A stretch of 64,000 nt of DNA from assembly GCF_006094435.1 (NCBI RefSeq), contig NZ_CP034783.1, positions 647,001 to 711,000 on the forward strand, written 5' to 3'. The stretch's first letter is position 1. Every line of letters starts with the position of its first letter. The notes under the pieces were generated by a model that saw only the letters and a program-made list of their open reading frames with translations, was not told where the DNA came from and made no database searches. The DNA comes from Pseudomonas sp. MPC6 (GTDB taxonomy: Bacteria; Pseudomonadota; Gammaproteobacteria; Pseudomonadales; Pseudomonadaceae). Shown piece after piece: positions 19,132 through 30,544 of the stretch. Position numbers and translations under genes: made by a program.

Positions 19132-20102
19132 TGAGCCAGCTCCCTCCTGCAATTTTCCTGATGGGGCCGACCGCCGCCGGCAAGACCGACCTGGCCATCG
19201 AACTCACCAAAGTCTTGCCCTGCGAGTTGATCAGCGTTGATTCGGCGCTGGTCTACCGTGGCATGGACATCGGCACCGCCAAGCCTTCCAAAGAGATTCT
19301 GGCCGAATTTCCCCATCGCCTGATCGATATTCTCGACCCGGCAGAGAGCTATTCGGCCGCGGATTTCCGACGTGATGCCCTCGACGCCATGGCCGACATA
19401 ACTGCACGCGGAAAAATTCCGCTGCTGGTAGGCGGCACAATGCTCTACTACAAAGCGTTGGTCGAAGGCCTGGCGGACATGCCAGCCGCCGATCCCGACG
19501 TCCGCGCACAGATTGAAGAAGAAGCTGCACGCCTTGGCTGGCAAGCCCTGCACGATCAATTGGCAGTGATTGATCCACAATCTGCTGCGCGCATTCATCC
19601 GAACGATCCCCAGCGACTCAGTCGAGCACTGGAGGTTTATCGTGTCAGCGGTCAAAGCATGACTGAACTGCGCTTGCGACAATCTGCGCAAAGTACTGAA
19701 GCAGCCGCTTCGGGACAGCAACAATTGCCCTATACTGTCGCGAACTTGGCGATTGCTCCGGCAAATCGCCAGGTACTGCATGAGCGAATTAAACAAAGAT
19801 TTACTTTAATGTTGGAACAGGGATTCATTGACGAGGTCGTAGCCCTGCGTAAGCGAAGTGACCTGCATGCCGGGTTGCCGTCTATACGTGCAGTTGGCTA
19901 CCGACAAGTCTGGGACTACCTGGATGGCAAGCTGACGCAAGCCGAGATGCAGGAGCGTGGAATCATTGCCACGCGCCAGCTGGCGAAGCGCCAGTTCACC
20001 TGGTTGCGCAGTTGGGCTGAATTACACTGGCTGGACAGCCTGGATTGCGACAATCTGCCGCGCGCCTTGAAATACCTGGGGACCATCTCCATATTGAGCT
20101 GA
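19131..20102 (+). CDS. miaA: tRNA dimethylallyltransferase
   Basis: Adds a dimethylallyl group to A37 of tRNAs reading UNN codons. The 323-residue product shows a P-loop GPTAAGKT at 12-19, the [16 protein letters not shown] segment, and [12 protein letters not shown] near the C-terminus. The start overlaps the mutL stop (TGATG), which favours coupling. The amiB-mutL-miaA-hfq-hflXKC order is classical for gamma-proteobacteria. Confidence 0.97.
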   Translation: MSQLPPAIFLMGPTAAGKTDLAIELTKVLPCELISVDSALVYRGMDIGTAKPSKEILAEFPHRLIDILDPAESYSAADFRRDALDAMADITARGKIPLLVGGTMLYYKALVEGLADMPAADPDVRAQIEEEAARLGWQALHDQLAVIDPQSAARIHPNDPQRLSRALEVYRVSGQSMTELRLRQSAQSTEAAASGQQQLPYTVANLAIAPANRQVLHERIKQRFTLMLEQGFIDEVVALRKRSDLHAGLPSIRAVGYRQVWDYLDGKLTQAEMQERGIIATRQLAKRQFTWLRSWAELHWLDSLDCDNLPRALKYLGTISILS

Positions 20103-20197
20103 GTCCTTGCAATTGCCGTCTATCCTTGGGGGTGTGACGGCCACAAGCCATTTGTTTACCTATTTTTTTATATTGAATCCTTAAAGGAGTGCGGCAC

Positions 20198-20464
20198 ATG
20201 TCAAAAGGGCATTCGCTACAAGACCCTTACTTGAATACTTTACGTAAAGAGAAAGTGGGGGTCTCCATCTACCTGGTCAACGGGATCAAGCTGCAAGGCA
20301 CGATCGAGTCTTTCGACCAGTTCGTTATCCTGCTGAAAAACACCGTCAGCCAGATGGTTTACAAACACGCTATCTCTACAGTGGTGCCGGTTCGTCCAAT
20401 TCGTCTGCCTAGTGCCGCCGAAAGTGAACAGGGCGACGCTGAGCCTGCACCGGGTAACGCCTGA
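20198..20464 (+). CDS. hfq: RNA chaperone Hfq
   Basis: A hexameric Sm-like protein that pairs small RNAs with mRNAs and mediates catabolite repression through Crc in Pseudomonas. The 88-residue protein has the Sm1 strand region ([21 protein letters not shown]) and the Sm2 signature YKHAIST, with a short acidic tail typical of the genus. ATG 20198 is preceded by AAAGGAG. The 95-base gap after miaA probably holds an additional promoter, as in E. coli, but no clear hexamers stand out. Confidence 0.98.
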   Translation: MSKGHSLQDPYLNTLRKEKVGVSIYLVNGIKLQGTIESFDQFVILLKNTVSQMVYKHAISTVVPVRPIRLPSAAESEQGDAEPAPGNA

Positions 20465-20476
20465 TAGGAGTCTCCT

Positions 20477-21778
20477 TTGTTCTTTGAGCGCCACGGTGGT
20501 GGTGAACGGGCCATTCTCGTTCACTTGGATGGCCAGGACCCTGAGGCGCGCGAAGATCCGCAGGAGTTTCAGGAATTGGCAATGTCGGCTGGCGCCGAGA
20601 CCGTCGCGTTTTTCAACGTGCCGCGTCATCGGCCAACCGCCAAATACCTGATTGGCAGCGGCAAGGTCGAGGAATTGCGCGACCTGGTCAACGCCGAGCA
20701 GGTAGATCTGGTGATTTTCAATCACATCCTCACGCCCAGTCAGGAACGTAACCTCGAACGTGTTTTCGAGTGTCGCGTGATCGACCGCACGGGTCTGATT
20801 CTGGATATTTTCGCCCAGCGCGCCCGCACCCATGAAGGCAAGCTCCAGGTCGAACTGGCCCAGCTTGAGCACATGAGTACGCGGCTGGTTCGTGGCTGGA
20901 CTCACCTTGAGCGGCAAAAGGGTGGTATCGGTCTGCGCGGCCCGGGTGAAACCCAGCTGGAAACCGACCGGCGCCTGTTGCGGGTTCGCCTGCGTCAGAT
21001 CAAGGGGCGCCTGGAAAAGGTTCGCAGCCAGCGCGAGCAATCCCGTCGCGGGCGCAAACGGGCTGACATTCCGACGGTTTCACTGGTGGGTTATACCAAC
21101 GCCGGCAAATCGACGCTGTTCAACTCGGTGACCGATTCCGATGTCTTCGCCGCCGACCAGCTCTTCGCCACCCTCGACCCGACCCTGCGCCGACTTGAAC
21201 TCGACGACCTCGGGCCGATCGTGCTGGCCGATACCGTGGGCTTCATTCGTCATCTGCCGCACAAACTGGTCGAGGCATTTCGGGCTACGCTCGAAGAGTC
21301 GAGCAACTCCGACCTGCTGCTGCACGTGATCGATGCCCATGAACCCGAGCGCATGGCCCAGATTGAACAGGTCATGGTGGTGCTCGGGGAGATCGGTGCA
21401 CAAGACTTGCCGATCCTCGAGGTATACAACAAACTCGATTTGCTCGAAGGTGTGGAGCCGCAGATCCAGCGCGATGCCGATGGCAAGCCGCAGCGGGTCT
21501 GGTTGTCGGCCAAGGACGGTACAGGTCTGGATTTGCTCAAGCAGGCTGTGGCCGAACTGCTCGGCGACGATTTGTTTGTTGGCACCTTGCGCTTGCCGCA
21601 ACGTTTTGCTCGACTGCGTGCGCAGTTTTTCGAAGTCGGTGCGGTACAGAAAGAAGAACACGACGAAGAAGGCATCTGCCTGCTGGCCGTTCGTTTGCCA
21701 CGAATCGAGTTGAATCGACTGGTGAGCCGCGAAGGATTGCAGCCGATGGATTTCATCGAGCAACACACTTTGCAATAA
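20477..21778 (+). CDS. hflX: Ribosome-associated GTPase HflX
   Basis: A GTPase that splits or rescues stalled ribosomes. The 433-residue product has the HflX N-terminal domain with KYLIGSGKVEEL, a coiled-coil with the Gly-rich LRGPGETQLETDRR motif, and a GTPase domain with G1 GYTNAGKST and G3 DTVGFIRHLP, plus a C-terminal extension. The start is a TTG; an AGGAG motif lies seven bases upstream, and no ATG in frame gives the conserved MFFERHGGG N-terminus. Confidence 0.96.
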   Translation: MFFERHGGGERAILVHLDGQDPEAREDPQEFQELAMSAGAETVAFFNVPRHRPTAKYLIGSGKVEELRDLVNAEQVDLVIFNHILTPSQERNLERVFECRVIDRTGLILDIFAQRARTHEGKLQVELAQLEHMSTRLVRGWTHLERQKGGIGLRGPGETQLETDRRLLRVRLRQIKGRLEKVRSQREQSRRGRKRADIPTVSLVGYTNAGKSTLFNSVTDSDVFAADQLFATLDPTLRRLELDDLGPIVLADTVGFIRHLPHKLVEAFRATLEESSNSDLLLHVIDAHEPERMAQIEQVMVVLGEIGAQDLPILEVYNKLDLLEGVEPQIQRDADGKPQRVWLSAKDGTGLDLLKQAVAELLGDDLFVGTLRLPQRFARLRAQFFEVGAVQKEEHDEEGICLLAVRLPRIELNRLVSREGLQPMDFIEQHTLQ

Positions 21779-21874
21779 AAGCCTGAAAAAGCGGTTGTGC
21801 CGCGGTCACAGGCATTCTGTAGCATTGGTCGGCGCGCCGTGGGTGCGTCTTTGCTTTATCAGATGGAGAGCGCT

Positions 21875-23047
21875 ATGGCTTGGAATGAGCCGGGTGGCAA
21901 CTCGAATAATCAGGATCCTTGGGGTGGCAAGCGCCGCAATAACGGCGACCGCAAGGGACCACCGGATCTCGACGAGGCCTTCCGAAAGCTGCAGGAAAGC
22001 CTGAACGGGTTGTTCGGTGGTGGTAAGAAACGCGGTGATGACGGCGGTGGTCCGGGCAGGAGTAGCGGCTTCGGCGGCATTCTCGGCATCGGCCTGGTCG
22101 TGTTGGCGGCCGTGTGGCTGTACAGCGCGGTCTACGTAGTCGACGAGCAGGAGCAAGCTGTGGTGCTGCGCTTCGGCAAGTACTACGAGACCGTCGGCCC
22201 GGGCCTGAACATCTATTTCCCGCCGATCGATCAAAAGTACCTGGAAAACGTCACGCGTGAGCGTGCCTATACCAAGCAGGGTCAAATGCTGACTGAAGAC
22301 GAAAACATCGTCGAAGTGCCGCTGACCGTGCAGTACAGAATCAGCAACCTGCAGGACTTCGTGCTGAGCGTCGATCAGCCGGAAATCAGCCTGCAGCACG
22401 CGACCGAAAGCGCCTTGCGCCATGTGGTGGGTTCCACCGCGATGGATCAGGTGCTGACCGAAGGTCGTGAATTGATGGCCAGCGAAATCAAGGAGCGCCT
22501 GCAACGCTTCATGGATACCTATCGCACCGGTATCACCGTCACTCAGGTCAACGTACAGAACGCAGCGGCACCGCGTGAAGTGCAGGAAGCCTTTGATGAC
22601 GTGATTCGTGCCCGTGAAGACGAGCAGCGTTCGCGCAACCAGGCTGAAACCTACGCCAACGGTGTCGTGCCGGAAGCCCGTGGTCAGGCCCAGCGCATCC
22701 TTGAAGATGCCAATGGTTACCGCGACGAAACCGTCTCGCGCGCCAAGGGTGAGGCCGATCGCTTCACCAAGCTGGTGAGCGAATATCGCAAGGCACCTGA
22801 AGTCACCCGCGAGCGTCTGTACCTGGATACCATGCAGGAAGTCTTCAGCAACACCAGCAAGGTTCTTGTAACCGGCAACAAGAATGGCCAGAGCAATCTG
22901 CTCTATTTGCCGCTGGACAAGATGGTCGAAAGTGGTCGCAGCACCAGCACTCAGGTGACCGGCGCGGCAGCCACCAGCAATGAAGCGAATGCTCGTGCGG
23001 CAGCTGATCTGCAGCAACAGCAGACACGTACCAGGGAGAGTCGCTGA
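21875..23047 (+). CDS. hflK: FtsH protease modulator HflK
   Basis: Forms large membrane assemblies with HflC around FtsH and modulates its access to membrane substrates. The 390-residue protein has a Gly/Asn-rich cytoplasmic N-terminus, one membrane helix (about 70-90, GIGLVVLAAVWLYSAVYVV) and a periplasmic SPFH/band-7 domain with a long helical C-terminal part. ATG 21875 has a GGAG upstream and gives the standard MAWNEPGG N-terminus. It overlaps hflC by one base. Confidence 0.97.
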   Translation: MAWNEPGGNSNNQDPWGGKRRNNGDRKGPPDLDEAFRKLQESLNGLFGGGKKRGDDGGGPGRSSGFGGILGIGLVVLAAVWLYSAVYVVDEQEQAVVLRFGKYYETVGPGLNIYFPPIDQKYLENVTRERAYTKQGQMLTEDENIVEVPLTVQYRISNLQDFVLSVDQPEISLQHATESALRHVVGSTAMDQVLTEGRELMASEIKERLQRFMDTYRTGITVTQVNVQNAAAPREVQEAFDDVIRAREDEQRSRNQAETYANGVVPEARGQAQRILEDANGYRDETVSRAKGEADRFTKLVSEYRKAPEVTRERLYLDTMQEVFSNTSKVLVTGNKNGQSNLLYLPLDKMVESGRSTSTQVTGAAATSNEANARAAADLQQQQTRTRESR

Positions 23048-23916
23048 TGAGCAATAAATCGCTGATCGCCCTAATTGTCGTGGTCGTCGTGGCGATCGCC
23101 GCCTGGAACTGCTTCTACATCGTGACTCAGACCGAGCGCGCGGTGTTGCTGCAGTTCGGACGCGTGGTCCAGGCTGATGTACAGCCAGGCTTGCACGTGA
23201 AAGTGCCCTACGTGAACAAGGTGCGTAAATTCGATGCGCGCCTGATGACACTGGATGCACCGACACAGCGCTTCCTGACGCTGGAAAAGAAAGCCGTCAT
23301 GGTCGACGCCTACGCCAAGTGGCGCGTGAAAGATGCCGAGCGCTTCTACACCGCCACTTCCGGCCTCAAGCAGATTGCCGACGAGCGTCTTTCCCGTCGT
23401 CTGGAATCGGGCCTGCGTGACCAGTTCGGTAAGCGCACGTTGCACGAAGTGGTGTCCGGTGAGCGCGATGCGCTGATGACCGATATCACCGCTTCGCTGA
23501 ACGCGATGGCGGAAAAAGAGTTGGGCATCGAAGTGGTCGATGTTCGGGTCAAGGCCATCGATCTGCCGAAAGAAGTGAACCGCAGTGTGTTCGAGCGCAT
23601 GAGCTCCGAGCGTGAGCGTGAAGCTCGCGAACACCGCGCCAAGGGTAACGAGCTGGCAGAAGGCATTCGTGCCGATGCCGATCGTCAACGCCGCGTGCTG
23701 CTGGCTGAAGCCTATCGTGAATCTGAAGAGGTTCGCGGTGACGGTGATGCCCAGGCGGCGGCAATCTACTCCAAGGCCTACGGCCAGGATCAGGAGTTCT
23801 ACGGTTTCTACCGTAGTCTGCGCGCCTACCGTGAAAGCTTCGCGAACAAATCCGACGTCATGGTCCTGGACCCAAGCAGCGACTTCTTCCGTTACCTGGA
23901 AAAAGCCAAGCCTTGA
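23047..23916 (+). CDS. hflC: FtsH protease modulator HflC
   Basis: The HflK partner in the SPFH complex. The 289-residue protein has an N-terminal membrane anchor (LIALIVVVVVAIAAWNCFYIV) and a periplasmic SPFH domain beginning QTERAVLLQFG, then a charged coiled-coil segment. The TGATG overlap with hflK indicates coupling. It is the last gene of the operon; hairpins follow. Confidence 0.97.
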   Translation: MSNKSLIALIVVVVVAIAAWNCFYIVTQTERAVLLQFGRVVQADVQPGLHVKVPYVNKVRKFDARLMTLDAPTQRFLTLEKKAVMVDAYAKWRVKDAERFYTATSGLKQIADERLSRRLESGLRDQFGKRTLHEVVSGERDALMTDITASLNAMAEKELGIEVVDVRVKAIDLPKEVNRSVFERMSSEREREAREHRAKGNELAEGIRADADRQRRVLLAEAYRESEEVRGDGDAQAAAIYSKAYGQDQEFYGFYRSLRAYRESFANKSDVMVLDPSSDFFRYLEKAKP

Positions 23917-24232
23917 TACCTCGTTGACCTGAATCATCCCCCCGCCTGGCGGCTACAGCCTCGGGCGGGGTGATCCTTTGGGAAAACGAGTGTATGATGC
24001 GGCAGCCGGGAAATTCCCGGCTTTTTTGCGTCTGCACGTTTGATTGCTGAACGTGTGCAGTCGCCCGAGTTGAATGACTCGACAGGTTTTTCGAGGAAAG
24101 TGGTTGGCGAAGCCGATTCCAGGCTTTTCGCCCCGTTGTTCATGCGCGTGGTTTGCACATGAGCCGATCATTTTCTGCTTCACTCAAGGCTCGCCCAACG
24201 GCTGGCCGCCCGGACCATAGGGGAATGGCGTA
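23917..24232. other. 316-bp intergenic stretch between hflC and hisZ
   Basis: No convincing gene is visible. It holds a GC-rich CCCCGCC/GGCGGGG hairpin near 23939-23970, a TATGAT hexamer at 23993-23998, the terminator at 24005-24027, and an imperfect hairpin CTGCACGTT...AACGTGTGCAG (24032-24060). The remaining 170 bases may be a hisZ-purA leader. Many pseudomonads carry a roughly 60-residue DUF2065 gene here, from memory; I do not find it. Confidence 0.6.
24005..24027 (+). terminator. Rho-independent terminator after hflC
   Basis: The GCCGGGAAATTCCCGGC palindrome is followed by six T residues. Confidence 0.88.
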
Positions 24233-25420
24233 ATGGCAACGGTAGACCGCTGGCTGCTGCCAGATGGCATCGAAGAAGTACTGCCACCAGAAGCGGCGCG
24301 CATCGAAGTAGCGCGGCGCCAGGTGTTGGATCTGTTCCAGAGCTGGGGTTACGAGTTTGTCGTGACTCCCCATATCGAGTACCTCGAATCCCTGCTGACC
24401 GGCGCGGGCTCGGACCTCGATCTGCGTACCTTCAAGGTCATCGACCCGCAATCGGGCCGGCAGATGGGCTTCCGTGCCGACATCACGCCGCAAGTGGCGC
24501 GCATCGATGCGCACACCCTGCGCCGCGAAGGCCCGAGCCGTCTGTGCTATGCCGGGAGTGTGCTGCATGCTCAGCCGCGCGCATTGTCGTCTTCGCGCAG
24601 CCCGATTCAGCTGGGTGCCGAGTTGTATGGCGATGGCAGCCCGAGCAGCGACGTGGAAGTGATCAGCCTGATGCTGGCGATGCTGCAACTGGCCGACGTG
24701 CCGGATGTGCACATGGACCTCGGGCATGTCGGTATCTATCGTGGCCTGGCCCGCGCCGCCGGTTTGTCCGGTGAAGTCGAGCAACAGTTGTTCGATGCGC
24801 TGCAACGCAAGGCCATCGACGAGGTCATTACCTTGACCGAAGGCTTGCCTGCCGATCTGTCGGGCATGCTGCGGGCGCTGGTCGACCTGTGTGGCGGCCG
24901 TGAAGTATTGAGCGCTGCCCGTGAGCGTCTGGCGAATGCGCCGGCGCCGGTTCTGGCGGCGCTGGACGACTTGCTGGCAATTGCCGAGCGTCTGTCCATG
25001 CGTTTCCCGCAATTACCGCTCTACTTCGACCTGGGCGAGCTGCGCGGCTACCACTACCACACGGGTGTGGTGTTTGCGGTGTTTGTGCCGGGTGTTGGCC
25101 AGTCCATTGCCCAGGGCGGTCGTTACGACGACATCGGCGCCGATTTCGGTCGCGCCCGTCCGGCAACCGGTTTTTCTACCGATTTGAAAACCCTGGTGAC
25201 CCTGGGGCGTGCTGATATCGAGTTACCGTCTGGCGGTATCTGGATGCCTGACAGTACGGATGCGGCACTCTGGCAGCAGGTTTGCCAGTTGCGCAGTGAG
25301 GGTCAGCGTGTCGTTCAGGCATTGCCTGGACAACCTTTGGCCGCCGCCCGTGAAGCGGACTGCGACCGGCAATTGATTCAGCAGAACGGGCTTTGGCAAG
25401 TATCGCCACTGGCTTCTTGA
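24233..25420 (+). CDS. hisZ: ATP phosphoribosyltransferase regulatory subunit
   Basis: A catalytically inactive paralogue of histidyl-tRNA synthetase that assembles with the short HisG to start histidine synthesis. The 395-residue product retains class II synthetase-like features ([17 protein letters not shown], the motif 2-like [12 protein letters not shown]) but lacks the anticodon-binding domain. The gene begins at ATG 24233 following GGGGAATGGCGTA. It lies upstream of purA, an arrangement common in Pseudomonas. Confidence 0.94.
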   Translation: MATVDRWLLPDGIEEVLPPEAARIEVARRQVLDLFQSWGYEFVVTPHIEYLESLLTGAGSDLDLRTFKVIDPQSGRQMGFRADITPQVARIDAHTLRREGPSRLCYAGSVLHAQPRALSSSRSPIQLGAELYGDGSPSSDVEVISLMLAMLQLADVPDVHMDLGHVGIYRGLARAAGLSGEVEQQLFDALQRKAIDEVITLTEGLPADLSGMLRALVDLCGGREVLSAARERLANAPAPVLAALDDLLAIAERLSMRFPQLPLYFDLGELRGYHYHTGVVFAVFVPGVGQSIAQGGRYDDIGADFGRARPATGFSTDLKTLVTLGRADIELPSGGIWMPDSTDAALWQQVCQLRSEGQRVVQALPGQPLAAAREADCDRQLIQQNGLWQVSPLAS

Positions 25421-26764
<1,344 letters not shown>

Positions 26765-26785
26765 TAAACCGTTGATGTAAAACAC

Positions 26786-26812
26786 AAAGGGTCCTTCATT
26801 GGGCCCTTTGTC
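26786..26812 (+). terminator. Terminator after purA
   Basis: AAAGGGTCC and the distal GGGCCCTTT form a stem around a TTCATT loop; a short T-rich stretch follows. Confidence 0.75.
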
Positions 26813-26914
26813 GTTTGTGTCTGTCGGGCGGCATGACCTTTGCTGTGATCTTCATTAAATGCATCCTTTGCGGGGTGCCATCAATTTAATGGCGTCAAAG
26901 CAGAAGGATTTCCT

Positions 26915-28849
26915 GTGTCGGCCGTTCTCTCTCTGTTACAAAGCCGTTTATTGCGGCCCGTGTTCGTTACCTTGGGTATCGCTCTCCTGGTGCAAGTGCT
27001 GGTGGCTGTCGCGCTGACGCGGAGCACGGTGACTGCGCTGGAGGCCGATCTGGCCTTGCGCCTGGATGCCGACAGCCAGAAGCTCTCCAGCGAACTGGAA
27101 CAGGCGGGGCGTGAAGTCACGTCGAGCCTCGATAGCCTGTCGACCAACACGCGTCAGCGCCTCACGGCTGGCTTGTCCTCGCGATTGAAGGACGAGCAGG
27201 CGCAGCTGCGGGCGACCCTGGAGAAGGATCTGAAGGACTCCGCCAATGATATGGCGCAGCTTCTGGCCTCGGTCGCACCTCGCGCCATGTGGGACAGCGA
27301 CGTTCCAACCCTGTCCGAATTCGCCCGCCGGGCCCAGCGCAATCCCAACGTGCTGTTCGTGGTCTACGACGACGCCACGGGCCAGCACCTGACGCGCTAC
27401 CTCAACAGGGAAAACCCGATCAACAAGGCCTTGCTGGAAAAAGGCCAGGGCGAGCGGGCGCTGGACAAGGTGCTGGATGCGGCGAAGAACGATCCATCGG
27501 TCTACTACCTCGAAGCGTCGATCAACCCCAATGGCGTGGAAATCGGCAAAGTCCTGATGGGTGTCTCGACGGCTTCGGTAGAGGCCGATGTGGCGGCCCT
27601 GGACAAGCGTTTCCTTGCGTTGATCGCCAGCAGCGATGAGCTGGTGGGCGACAGCCTGAAAGGCGCGGCGGCTGATAGCGCCACGGCAATGCGTGCGCGG
27701 CTGCAGTCGGCGCAGACCACCGCCTCCGAGATGAAAACCAACACCACTGACACGGTGCAGGAAGCGGCGACAACGTTGCGCTGGCGTATTGGCATGGGCC
27801 TGGCTGTCGTAGGCTTCGCTGTGCTGTTGCTGCTCGCGGTGGTGCTGGGGCGTCGAGTGGTCAATCGCTTGAAAATGCTCATCGCCGCCATGGATGACCT
27901 GGCGGCGGGTGAGGGCGACCTGACCAAGCGCGTGCAGATCAACAGCAAGGACGAAATCGGCGACATGGCCTCGGCGGTCAATCGCTTTGTGGATAAGTTG
28001 CAGCCGATCGTGCGTGAGGCGGGTGATGTGGCCCAGCGCACCGGTGTGGAAATTGGCGCCATGACCTTGCGCAACGCCGGCGCCGATGCGGCGGCCGGCC
28101 TGCAGCGTGATGAAGTGGCGGAGAGCTTGCGTGCGCTGTCCCAGATGGCGGATGACGCTCAATCTGAAAGCGATGCCATGCAGGCGGCCCTGCAGCAGGT
28201 AGTGGACATTCGCTCCGCCACCGATGAAAACACCCGCACCTCGGCCAAGGTCGGCAGCCTGATCGAGGCGTTGGCCGGGCAGGTCGATACCGGTGCGACG
28301 GTCATCGAGCGGCTGGCGCGGCAGAGTGAACAGATTGAAGTGGTGCTGACAGTGATTCACGGGATCGCCGAGCAGACTAACTTGCTGGCGCTGAACGCGG
28401 CCATCGAAGCGGCACGAGCCGGCGAGACCGGTCGCGGTTTTGCAGTGGTGGCTGACGAAGTGCGGGCGTTGGCGAGCAAGACCCAGAGCTCCACGGGCGA
28501 CATCCAGGCGCATATCGTCGCGTTGCAAGAGGGCGCGCGTGAGGCGGTTGCTGCGATCGGTCAGGCCGGGCGCCAGGCCAGTGAAGGTTTGCTGGTGTTG
28601 CGTGACAGTGCGCGGCTGCAGCAATCGGTGCAGGCGTCGGTCGAGCAGGTGCATGCGGCGATAGGTCTGGCGACTCAGGCGGCGGCCCATCAGGCGCGGG
28701 GGGCGCAAGCGGTGCGTGGGCGGGTCCAGACCATCCATGTGCAGGCCGAGAAGGCGGCCCAGGCGGTGGTGGAGACCACGGCCAGCGGCAAGGTGCTGGA
28801 TGGGTTGGCGGCGCAGTTGAAGGCGAGCCTGGGGCAGTTCAGGGCGTAA
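26915..28849 (+). CDS. Methyl-accepting chemotaxis protein
   Basis: A transmembrane chemoreceptor feeding the CheA pathway. The 644-residue protein has an N-terminal helix (about 15-35), a roughly 250-residue periplasmic sensor, a second helix (about 290-312), HAMP (about 313-370; [14 protein letters not shown]) and a cytoplasmic signalling hairpin whose tip is [20 protein letters not shown]. The sensor mixes long helices with a short mixed segment ([15 protein letters not shown]) that suggests a small Cache-like fold. There is no C-terminal CheR-docking pentapeptide; the protein ends LGQFRA. The GTG start at 26915 follows AGAAGGA. The ligand is unknown. It resembles PA4915 by memory. Confidence 0.9.
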   Translation: MSAVLSLLQSRLLRPVFVTLGIALLVQVLVAVALTRSTVTALEADLALRLDADSQKLSSELEQAGREVTSSLDSLSTNTRQRLTAGLSSRLKDEQAQLRATLEKDLKDSANDMAQLLASVAPRAMWDSDVPTLSEFARRAQRNPNVLFVVYDDATGQHLTRYLNRENPINKALLEKGQGERALDKVLDAAKNDPSVYYLEASINPNGVEIGKVLMGVSTASVEADVAALDKRFLALIASSDELVGDSLKGAAADSATAMRARLQSAQTTASEMKTNTTDTVQEAATTLRWRIGMGLAVVGFAVLLLLAVVLGRRVVNRLKMLIAAMDDLAAGEGDLTKRVQINSKDEIGDMASAVNRFVDKLQPIVREAGDVAQRTGVEIGAMTLRNAGADAAAGLQRDEVAESLRALSQMADDAQSESDAMQAALQQVVDIRSATDENTRTSAKVGSLIEALAGQVDTGATVIERLARQSEQIEVVLTVIHGIAEQTNLLALNAAIEAARAGETGRGFAVVADEVRALASKTQSSTGDIQAHIVALQEGAREAVAAIGQAGRQASEGLLVLRDSARLQQSVQASVEQVHAAIGLATQAAAHQARGAQAVRGRVQTIHVQAEKAAQAVVETTASGKVLDGLAAQLKASLGQFRA

Positions 28850-28873
28850 GATTTTCATTGTTCGCGCTGGCCT

Positions 28874-28956
28874 CTTCGCGAGCAAGCCCGCTCCCACATT
28901 TAATCGCGTTCCTTCTGGAAGAACTCGGTCAACTGTGGGAGCGGGCTTGCTCCGGG
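28874..28956. repeat. REP inverted pair 4 (GTGGGAGCGGGCTTGCTC type)
   Basis: Arms at 28874-28898 and 28933-28956 lie between the converging chemoreceptor and iron-permease genes. The outer end of the right arm diverges (CTCCGGGCGG instead of CTCGCGAAGG). Confidence 0.85.
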
Positions 28957-28978
28957 CGGCGCTCCGACGATGGCGGTC

Positions 28979-30544
28979 TCAGCGGCTCAGATACATCCGC
29001 GTCGTTAACAGATACACCGGCAACCCCGACACCACTATCAACAACGCCGCATAAGGCGCCGCCGCCGCAAATTCCACATTCGCGGTATGCGCCCAGACCT
29101 CCGTCGCCAAGGTGTTAAGCCCGGTCGGACTCAGCAGCAGCGTCGCCGTCAGCTCCTTCATCGCATCCAGAAACACCAGGGCAAACGCGGCGCCCAGCGC
29201 CGGGAAGATGATCGGCAGAGTCACCCGGCAAAACGCACTGAAGGACGACGCCCCCAGCGTGCGTGCGGCCTCTTCCAGTTGCGGCGCAGCCTTGTTCAGG
29301 GCCGTACGGATCGGCGCTTGAGCCAGCGGCAGAAACAGCAGCGCATAAGCGATCAGCAGCAACGTCGAAGTCTGGTACAGCACCGGCACATAGTGCAGCG
29401 CGAAATACACCAGTGTCAGGGCAATCACCAGCCCTGGCAGTGCGTGCAGCAGATACGGCAGGCGCTCGGCCCAGATCGCCAGTCGGCCCTTGTGACGCAC
29501 CACCAGCAATCCCACTGGAACCGCCAGCACCAGGCACAGCGCTGCGCCACCGAGGGACAGTGCCAGGGACGAGAGCAATGCCTCGCTGATCGCGGCTACC
29601 GGGAACGCCGCCGACGAACCCACCGCCAACCAGTACGCCAGCATTCCCAGCGGGATGCCGCTGCCGATGATCGCCAGCGTCAAGCAGTAGAGCTGTCCGA
29701 CAGTCGCCCAGGGGCCGAGGCGAACCTGTTCTGCCCGGCGTGCCGCGCCCTGGCCGGTGCGCACGTGTCGGCCTTTACCGCGCACTCGCAACTCCAGCCA
29801 CAGCAGTACCAGGCACAGTCCCAGCAGCACCGCCGAAAGCATCGCCGCGTTGGCGTTGCTGAATTCCAGCTCGAACTGTTGGTAGATGGCGGTCGTGAAA
29901 GTCTGCAGGCCGATAATCGACAGCGCGCCGAACTCCACCAGCATGTGCAGCGCTATCAGGAGAGACCCGGCCAGCAGCGATGGCCAGAGCAGGGGCAGGG
30001 TGATTTTGAAGAAGACGCCCAGGCGATTCTGTCCCAGCGTGCGGGCGGACTCTTCCAGCGACGGGTCAAGATTGCGCAGCGTCGCCGCCACCGGCAGAAA
30101 TATCAGCGGATACTTGGACAGGGTCATCACCAGAATGGCCCCGCCCAGGCCTTCGAAGTGAGCGCTCAGGGAAACCCAGGTAAAACTGCTGACGAACGCC
30201 GGCACCGCGAACGGCAAGCACAGGATGACACCCCACAAGCGTCGCCCAGGCAGATTGCTGCGTTCCAGCAGCCAGGCCAGTGACAGGCCGATCACACCGC
30301 AGGCCAGGGTGACGCCGATCATCAGTGCCAGGGTGTTGCGCAGCAGGCCGAACACATACGGTCGCCACAGCAGGTGCAGCGCTTCGGCCCAGCCCGCTTG
30401 CCAGGTCTTGAGCCCGACATAAGCCAGCGGCAGCAGGCTGAGCACCACCAGCAGCAGGACCGGCAGCAACAGCCAGATCGATGGCCGTTTGCGCCGTGGC
30501 ACATAACCCCCGCGCGCGCGAGCGGTGGATAAAGTTGCGCTCAT
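28979..30544 (-). CDS. Ferric-iron-type ABC transporter permease (fused double domain)
   Basis: The 521-residue inner-membrane protein has about 12 hydrophobic helices in two homologous BPD_transp_1 halves (about 65-255 and 330-515). Each has an EAA-type loop: LEESARTLG in the first half and LEEAARTLG in the second. This is the FbpB/HitB/SfuB architecture, which serves as both permease subunits. Its start overlaps the stop of the binding-protein gene by one base (TGATG), so the two are coupled. No ATPase gene lies downstream in the window; one encoded elsewhere must energise it. Iron is inferred from the partner protein; other substrates of this family (thiamine, phosphonates) are less likely. 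Confidence 0.88.
   Translation of the reverse strand: MSATLSTARARGGYVPRRKRPSIWLLLPVLLLVVLSLLPLAYVGLKTWQAGWAEALHLLWRPYVFGLLRNTLALMIGVTLACGVIGLSLAWLLERSNLPGRRLWGVILCLPFAVPAFVSSFTWVSLSAHFEGLGGAILVMTLSKYPLIFLPVAATLRNLDPSLEESARTLGQNRLGVFFKITLPLLWPSLLAGSLLIALHMLVEFGALSIIGLQTFTTAIYQQFELEFSNANAAMLSAVLLGLCLVLLWLELRVRGKGRHVRTGQGAARRAEQVRLGPWATVGQLYCLTLAIIGSGIPLGMLAYWLAVGSSAAFPVAAISEALLSSLALSLGGAALCLVLAVPVGLLVVRHKGRLAIWAERLPYLLHALPGLVIALTLVYFALHYVPVLYQTSTLLLIAYALLFLPLAQAPIRTALNKAAPQLEEAARTLGASSFSAFCRVTLPIIFPALGAAFALVFLDAMKELTATLLLSPTGLNTLATEVWAHTANVEFAAAAPYAALLIVVSGLPVYLLTTRMYLSR

Noticed and set aside
24032..24060. The CTGCACGTT/AACGTGTGCAG hairpin as a second terminator
   Set aside because: No T-run follows it, and a good terminator already lies a few bases upstream.
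26850..26890. A sigma-28-like TAAA...GCCATCAA upstream of the chemoreceptor
   Set aside because: The spacing is 13 rather than 11 bases and the second box matches poorly.
26948..28897. A long antisense frame over the chemoreceptor gene
   Set aside because: The product is His/Arg/Gln-rich with no family signature; the plus-strand frame has HAMP and signalling motifs.
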